A program made the translations under genes and the position numbers. Positions 32,424 to 36,795 of a DNA stretch of 36,795 nt are shown here, piece by piece. The stretch comes from Candidatus Methanophagales archaeon (GTDB lineage Archaea; Halobacteriota; Syntropharchaeia; Alkanophagales; Methanospirareceae). The stretch lies in assembly GCA_013139985.1 (NCBI GenBank), contig WSZT01000123.1, positions 1 through 36,795 on the forward strand. Reading direction: 5' to 3'. The number at the start of each line of letters is the position of its first letter. The first letter of the stretch is position 1. The notes beneath the pieces are model-generated. The model was not told the DNA's origin and ran no database searches. It saw only the letters and a list, made by a program, of their open reading frames with translations.

Positions 32424-33413
32424 ATGAGCGTCACAATAACTTCACCAAGCAGACTCCATTTCGCACTTATAGATCTGAACGGTGAGCTTGGACGAGTAGA
32501 TGGTGGAGTAGGGGTAGCATTGAATGACCCCTCTTTGGAAGTAGCCGTATCTGCAGTAGATAACGATCAGGTGGAAGCGGAAGAAGTTGTTCCTATATTA
32601 GAACAGCTAAGAAGTAAAATAGAGTTGAGAGCGAATTACCACGTAACGATATTGAGGAAGTTGCCATCACATGTGGGCTTGGGCTCCAGGACACAATTAT
32701 CACTAAGTGTGGCAAAAGCGATAAGCGTGCTGGAAGGCCGAAGCGATAACGCGGTAGAATTAGCAAAACTGGTGGGTAGGGGTGGCACTTCTGGGATAGG
32801 CGTGGCGGCATTCGATAAAGGCGGGTTCATCTTAGATGGCGGTCATGTGTTTCGGAATGATAAGAGCTTGAAGAACGTGAAGGGGCTAAAAACGGGCTTC
32901 CGCCCTTCTTCGGCATCTGACGTGCCGCCACCACCTGTTCTCTTTCAGCATCCGCTACCCGAAGACTGGTTCTTTGTCATTGCGATACCACAAGTGAAAA
33001 GGGGCGCACATGGACCTGAAGAGATAGAGATTTTCAAGCGGTGCTGCCCCATAGAGCGCGAAGAGGTGGAAAAAGTATGCCGGATTCTGCTTATGCAGAC
33101 ACTACCATCCGTGCTTGAGAATGATATAGCAACATTTGCAGAGAGTCTAACCATGTTACAGCAGGTAGGGTTCAAGAGGATAGAGCTAAAGCTACAGCAT
33201 GAAATAATAAATGAGCTTTTCCACTTCTTCGATGCTCATGCCCTGGGGTATGGTATGTCCTCTTTTGGCCCTGTAACGTATGCAATAGTGAAAAGCGAGA
33301 AGAGAGCAAAAGAGCTCGCAGCGGCGACAAAAGCATTCCTGGATCAAAAGACGATGCCCGCTTTAGTGTCTTATTCAAATACAAATAATAGTGGCTGTGA
33401 AGTAGGATATTGA
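32424..33413 (+). CDS. Beta-ribofuranosylaminobenzene 5'-phosphate synthase
   Basis: Beta-RFAP synthase joins p-hydroxybenzoate or p-aminobenzoate with PRPP and releases CO2 and pyrophosphate, the first committed step of methanopterin synthesis. It is a GHMP-kinase fold member. The 329 residues show the family start TITSPSRLHFALIDLNGELGRVDGG, the glycine-rich LPSHVGLGSRTQLSLSVAKA, and GRGGTSGIGVAAFDKGGFILDGGH. The C-terminal FGPVTYAIVKS is also typical. Together with Fwd and A2 it confirms a methanopterin-based C1 pathway. Convergent with argB, four bases apart. Confidence 0.92.
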   Translation: MSVTITSPSRLHFALIDLNGELGRVDGGVGVALNDPSLEVAVSAVDNDQVEAEEVVPILEQLRSKIELRANYHVTILRKLPSHVGLGSRTQLSLSVAKAISVLEGRSDNAVELAKLVGRGGTSGIGVAAFDKGGFILDGGHVFRNDKSLKNVKGLKTGFRPSSASDVPPPPVLFQHPLPEDWFFVIAIPQVKRGAHGPEEIEIFKRCCPIEREEVEKVCRILLMQTLPSVLENDIATFAESLTMLQQVGFKRIELKLQHEIINELFHFFDAHALGYGMSSFGPVTYAIVKSEKRAKELAAATKAFLDQKTMPALVSYSNTNNSGCEVGY

Positions 33414-33417
33414 GTAA

Positions 33418-34290
33418 TTACGTTATCCCTTCGATCATCGTCCCGATACCACTATCAGTGAATAATTCGAGCAAAAGGGAATGTGGTTCCCGCCCATTAA
33501 TAATATGGGCCGTAACGCCGCCGGAAGCCGCTCTCAAACCCGCTTCTACTTTTGGTATCATCCCCTCACCGATAATTTTAGTTGCTATAAGCGCTTCTAT
33601 TTCCGAGGCCGTCACTTGCGAGATCAAAGTAGAAACGTCAGAGGGATCACGCATCAAGCCAGGAACATCAGTGAGTAATACCAGCTTCTTTGCCTTTATT
33701 GCACATGCTATCTCGCCGGCTACCAAATCAGCATTTACGTTAAGGCTGTTTCCCGCATCATCCACCGCTATTGGCGATATAACGGGAATATAATCTTCAG
33801 CAGCAGTTATATTTAGTATTTCTGCGTTTATAGTCTCTATCTCACCCACCCAGCCGAGGTCAACTTCTAGTTCCACGCCTTCAACCTTATGCTTCTGCTT
33901 CTTCTTCGCTACGATCAACTTGCCATCGTTACCTGATAAACCAATACCCTTACCACCATGTTTCCCGATAAGAGATACTATACGCTCATTAATGCTACCT
34001 ACAAGCACCATACTAGCTATTTCCATTGTTTCGTCATCGGTAATGCGAAGCCCCCCGATAAATTTGGGCTTCTTGCCCAATCGCTCCATTATCCGCGTTA
34101 TTTCCGGACCGCCGCCATGCACCACGATGGGCGATATTCCGACGAATCTAAGCAGCACCAGGTCTTGCGTGATGCTGTCCATAATGCTTTCGTTTACTAA
34201 CGCATGCCCGCCTATCTTTATCACTACTTTCGAACCGTAGAACTCACGGATATATGGTAGCGCCTCTATCAAGATTTCCTCTTTCTTCAT
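33418..34290 (-). CDS. argB: Acetylglutamate kinase
   Basis: ArgB phosphorylates N-acetylglutamate in arginine synthesis. The 290 residues have the amino-acid-kinase fold motifs: KIGGHALVNESIMDSITQDL at the N-terminus, PIVVHGGGPEITRIMERLGK as substrate loop, SGNDGKLIVAKK, NVNADLVAGEIACAI and KLVLLTDVPGLMRDPSDVSTLIS for nucleotide binding. Length is normal. Its ATG overlaps the hemB stop by four bases, so the two form an operon hemB-argB, with hemB first. Confidence 0.95.
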   Translation of the reverse strand: MKKEEILIEALPYIREFYGSKVVIKIGGHALVNESIMDSITQDLVLLRFVGISPIVVHGGGPEITRIMERLGKKPKFIGGLRITDDETMEIASMVLVGSINERIVSLIGKHGGKGIGLSGNDGKLIVAKKKQKHKVEGVELEVDLGWVGEIETINAEILNITAAEDYIPVISPIAVDDAGNSLNVNADLVAGEIACAIKAKKLVLLTDVPGLMRDPSDVSTLISQVTASEIEALIATKIIGEGMIPKVEAGLRAASGGVTAHIINGREPHSLLLELFTDSGIGTMIEGIT

Positions 34291-35246
34291 GTCTTTAATA
34301 CCTTTGCTGCTTCTTTCGCGAAATAAGTGATAATCAAATCAGCACCTGCTCGCTTTATCGCTGTTAAGCCTTCCATCATCACGTCATTGTGCTTCAAATA
34401 TCCCTTCTCGGATGCCGCTTTTAGCATTGCATACTCGCCACTGACGCTATAAGCCGCCAGCGGAACATCAAACCTTGCACGCACTTTAGAGATAATGTCG
34501 AGATATAAAAGAGCGGGTTTCACCATTACGATGTCCGCACCCTCTTGTATGTCCAGTTCCACTTCCCTGAGCGCTTCCCGTGCATTAGCAAACGCCATCT
34601 GGTAACTGCTTCGGTCACCGAATTGGAAGCCGGAATCGGCCGCCTCGCGGAAAGGGCCGTATAAAGCCGAATTGTATTTCGCGGCATATGACATAATAGC
34701 AGTATCAGAGAAGCCCGCATCGTCTAGTTTCGCTCTTATCGCCTTTACCATACCGTCCATCATGCCAGAAGGGGCGACAATATCCGCACCCGATTGCGCT
34801 TGACTTACCGCTATCTTGCCCAGCACTTCCAGTGTTGGGTCATTGAGCACTTGCCCATCCTCTATAAGCCCGCAATGCCCATGTGTTGTGTACTCACAAA
34901 GACATAGATCGGTAATAATAACAATATCATCAATATCCTGCTTTATCTGTCTAACTGCGCGTTGTACCACACCTTCGTTATTGAATGCTTCACTTCCTGT
35001 CTCATCTTTACTCGCGGGTATTCCAAACAGCAGCACCGATTTTATGCCCAGCGAACGTGCTTCTAAGACCTCTTTTACCACTCCTTCTATTGGGTGTCTA
35101 TACTGCCCGGGCATGGACTCAATCGGTTTTTTGGCTGCTATTGTCTCGTCAATGAACAACGGGAGAATCAGATCGTCTATGGAAACCCTGCTTTCTGTTA
35201 ATAGCTTCAAACCTCTCAAACGCCTCAGCCTAACTTTTGGGTACAT
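34287..35246 (-). CDS. hemB: Delta-aminolevulinic acid dehydratase (porphobilinogen synthase)
   Basis: HemB condenses two 5-aminolevulinate molecules to porphobilinogen, the first pyrrole of heme, siroheme and F430. The 319 residues have the zinc-binding cysteines in ITDLCLCEYTTHGHCG, the two Schiff-base lysines in MSYAAKYNSALYGPFREAAD and in IVMVKPALLYLDI, and the usual QFGDRSSYQM block. This is the zinc form. An AGGAGGT ribosome binding site lies upstream of the ATG. The gene opens an operon with argB; the two pathways are not related. Confidence 0.96.
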   Translation of the reverse strand: MYPKVRLRRLRGLKLLTESRVSIDDLILPLFIDETIAAKKPIESMPGQYRHPIEGVVKEVLEARSLGIKSVLLFGIPASKDETGSEAFNNEGVVQRAVRQIKQDIDDIVIITDLCLCEYTTHGHCGLIEDGQVLNDPTLEVLGKIAVSQAQSGADIVAPSGMMDGMVKAIRAKLDDAGFSDTAIMSYAAKYNSALYGPFREAADSGFQFGDRSSYQMAFANAREALREVELDIQEGADIVMVKPALLYLDIISKVRARFDVPLAAYSVSGEYAMLKAASEKGYLKHNDVMMEGLTAIKRAGADLIITYFAKEAAKVLKT

Positions 35247-35320
35247 CTATTTATCCAGGACCTCCTAATAAAGTATAAAGAAAGTATGACTAAAAAAACC
35301 TTTCTTTTGAGCATAGATAA

Positions 35321-36415
35321 ATGAAAATAGGTTTCCTCATCAACCCGATAGCGGGAATGGGCGGGTCTGTAGGACTAAAAGGAACGGACGGACTGGTAGA
35401 TGAAGCGCTGATGAGGGGTGCTAAACCGATAGCATTAGAACGAGCAAAGAAATGCATGGATGCGCTAAATACCGACCATTTTATTCTCACTTGCTCGGGC
35501 GAGATGGGCGAAGATGCAGTAATAAAGCAGAGCTATGAAGTGGCATACTCGTTCGATGGAATGAGCACGAGAGAAGATACAAAGAACGCATGTACGCTAT
35601 TTTTGGATAACGGGGTAGAGCTACTGCTGTTCTGTGGTGGTGACGGAACGGCAAGGAATGTATACAGCGTAATCGGAAAAGAGATCCCGATATTAGGTAT
35701 CCCTGCGGGTGTGAAGATGCATTCAGCGGTATTTGCGATAACGCCAAAGAGTGCCGCGAAATTAGTCGATTATTTTGCAAATGCCCAATCAGAATTGCGT
35801 GATGCCGAGGTAATGGATACTGATGAAGACGCATACAGGCGAAACGAGCTGCGAATGAAGGTATTTGGGTATGCCCGCACACCCTATGAGCCGGTTCTGG
35901 TACAGCAGGGTAAAAGCTTGTTCCAGAGTGTGAGTGAAGAGCGAGCGAAGGATGAGATTGCAAAATTCGCATCTGAGTTCATGATTTATGATGAGCTTTA
36001 CATCTTAGGTGCCGGAACGACAATCCATAAAATCGCGGAGTTGCTTGGCTTGGGCGATAAGAAGACGTTACTTGGTGTGGACGCAGTGAAAGAAGGAGAA
36101 TTAGTCGGGAAAGATATGAACGAGCGTGACTTGATGCGGTTATTGGAGCATGAGAAGAAAGCGAAGATAATGGTTAGTCCTATTGGCGCGCAGGGGTTCG
36201 TATTTGGACGTGGTAGTCAGCAGATAAGTGCAAAAGTGATAGAAACGGTCGGTGTGGCGAATGTGATTGTGCTTGCAACGCCGCACAAACTGAGTGAAAC
36301 GCCGGTTCTTATGGTTGATACGGGCAGTGATGAGCTGGACGAAAAGTTGAGTGGGTATATGAGTGTTGTTTGTGGCTATCGAATGGCACAGAGGAAGGAA
36401 GTGAGAAAGGGGTGA
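35321..36415 (+). CDS. ATP-NAD kinase family protein (COG3199-like)
   Basis: The 364 residues begin KIGFLINPIAGMGGSVGLKG and contain the NAD kinase/diacylglycerol kinase-type glycine motif LLLFCGGDGTARNVYSV near residue 105, plus GIPAGVKMHSAVFAITPKSA. This branch of NAD-kinase-like proteins is predicted to phosphorylate NAD or a related substrate, but activity is unproven for many members. The C-terminal half (MVSPIGAQGFVFGRGSQQIS) is typical of the branch. It is divergent from hemB with about 75 bases between them. Confidence 0.85.
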   Translation: MKIGFLINPIAGMGGSVGLKGTDGLVDEALMRGAKPIALERAKKCMDALNTDHFILTCSGEMGEDAVIKQSYEVAYSFDGMSTREDTKNACTLFLDNGVELLLFCGGDGTARNVYSVIGKEIPILGIPAGVKMHSAVFAITPKSAAKLVDYFANAQSELRDAEVMDTDEDAYRRNELRMKVFGYARTPYEPVLVQQGKSLFQSVSEERAKDEIAKFASEFMIYDELYILGAGTTIHKIAELLGLGDKKTLLGVDAVKEGELVGKDMNERDLMRLLEHEKKAKIMVSPIGAQGFVFGRGSQQISAKVIETVGVANVIVLATPHKLSETPVLMVDTGSDELDEKLSGYMSVVCGYRMAQRKEVRKG

Positions 36416-36550
36416 AAGATTTATCTTAATGTCCGTTAAAAAAACTATATGTTCTTTTACCTTTTCTCGATAGCCTGAACAAGCCACTCTTTGTTACCTT
36501 TGATACAATCTCATCTTCTTTTAGGATGACCATGCGTGGTCGGAAAGAAA

Positions 36551-36563
36551 AAATCTTTAAATG
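36551..36563 (+). promoter_or_regulatory. TATA-like element of the last gene
   Basis: AAATCTTTAAATG lies about 25-30 bases before the ATG at 36586, so the message is probably leaderless. Confidence 0.45.
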
Positions 36564-36585
36564 CAATTGCCGGAAACAAAGACTT

Positions 36586-36795
36586 ATGCCCTACGAGAAA
36601 TTCAGGAAAGAGGTAGAGAGGATACTGGAAGAGAAAGCGGAACCGGTTACATGGAACGAGATAAAAGCGAGTTCGACAAAGCTAAAACAGAAAGCGCCGT
36701 ATCATGTGTATGTGCAGAAGCTACAGGGTGACATCGGGCTGGTGCGATTCAAACGTGGCCAGAAAACAGCTTGGGCATTACGGAAATGGTTTGAG
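36586..36795 (+). CDS. Small basic protein, possibly winged helix (3' end outside window)
   Basis: Seventy codons run to the window edge from ATG at 36586 (MPYEKFRKEVERILEEKAEP), with WNEIKASSTKLKQKAPYHVY and IGLVRFKRGQKTAWALRKWF. This looks like a small archaeal protein with a winged-helix-like pattern: a helix, a short recognition-type segment and a basic wing. It is missing from the ORF track because it lacks a stop. The function is unknown. Confidence 0.6.
   Translation, partial: MPYEKFRKEVERILEEKAEPVTWNEIKASSTKLKQKAPYHVYVQKLQGDIGLVRFKRGQKTAWALRKWFE

Noticed and set aside
36426-36533. 35-codon minus-strand ORF MVILKEDEIVSKVTKSGLFR... in the last spacer
   Set aside because: No ribosome binding site or family match, and short ORFs of this size are expected by chance.
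1-36795. CRISPR array, rRNA, further tRNAs, plasmid origin
   Set aside because: Read for regular spaced repeats, rRNA signatures and other cloverleafs; none was recognised besides tRNA-Glu.

Overview
The window is chromosomal DNA of a euryarchaeon with C1 (methane) metabolism: a methanogen or a methane/alkane-oxidising relative such as the ANME-1/Syntrophoarchaeia group. This rests on formylmethanofuran dehydrogenase (fwdDBAC), the MCR activation ATPase component A2, CfbD for coenzyme F430, beta-RFAP synthase for tetrahydromethanopterin, an archaeal A-type ATPase, AglB, a UbiA enzyme of archaeal lipid synthesis, archaeal-type TyrRS and PPAT, and TATA-box promoters with short leaders. The lineage cannot be fixed without a search. 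A GTP-type PEP carboxykinase beside an Lrp regulator points to gluconeogenic carbon flow.

Layout. 0-3 kb: cfbD (-), then a spacer with an inverted repeat and two broken, overlapping defence/regulator-like fragments (AbiEi-type winged helix and an AlbA_2/HATPase-type protein). 3.1-7.3 kb: operon fwdD-fwdB-fwdA-fwdC (-) with a TATA box and a hairpin/T-tract terminator. 7.5-10.7 kb: tyrS and topA (+). 10.7-12.0 kb: overlapping A-ATPase genes for subunits H, E and F (-), without the other subunits. 12.1-15.1 kb: TIM-barrel isomerase, remnant of a secreted alpha/beta hydrolase, component A2, tRNA-Glu(CTC).

15.1-18.2 kb is the accessory part: a decayed island against the 3' end of tRNA-Glu. It holds a 5'-truncated fragment, a 14-codon ORF with a perfect Shine-Dalgarno, an intact nuclease-membrane-coiled-coil fusion protein, a DUF6398 fragment, a transposase with three lesions and a MITE-like inverted repeat. 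18.2-21.0 kb: a 64-aa protein, an Lrp/AsnC regulator and PEP carboxykinase reading out from one shared TATA region.

21-27 kb: aglB, a GNAT acetyltransferase, a metallophosphoesterase pseudogene, an unknown protein, a UbiA prenyltransferase and coaD. 27-31 kb: M24 peptidase, then a nuclease/repair-flavoured group (HhH-GPD Fe-S glycosylase, alpha/alpha-barrel-PLD fusion, HhH protein). 31-36.8 kb: thrC, beta-RFAP synthase, hemB-argB, an NAD-kinase-like protein and the start of a small basic protein at the window edge.

The metabolic genes together cover entry/exit of C1 units (Fwd), activation of MCR (A2), and synthesis of its cofactors: HemB supplies the tetrapyrrole precursor, CfbD acts late in F430 formation, and RFAP synthase starts methanopterin. 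The best candidate for something undescribed is the HsdR_N-TM-coiled-coil protein at 15895-17088; the alpha/alpha-barrel-PLD protein and its HhH neighbours come next. No CRISPR array was seen.
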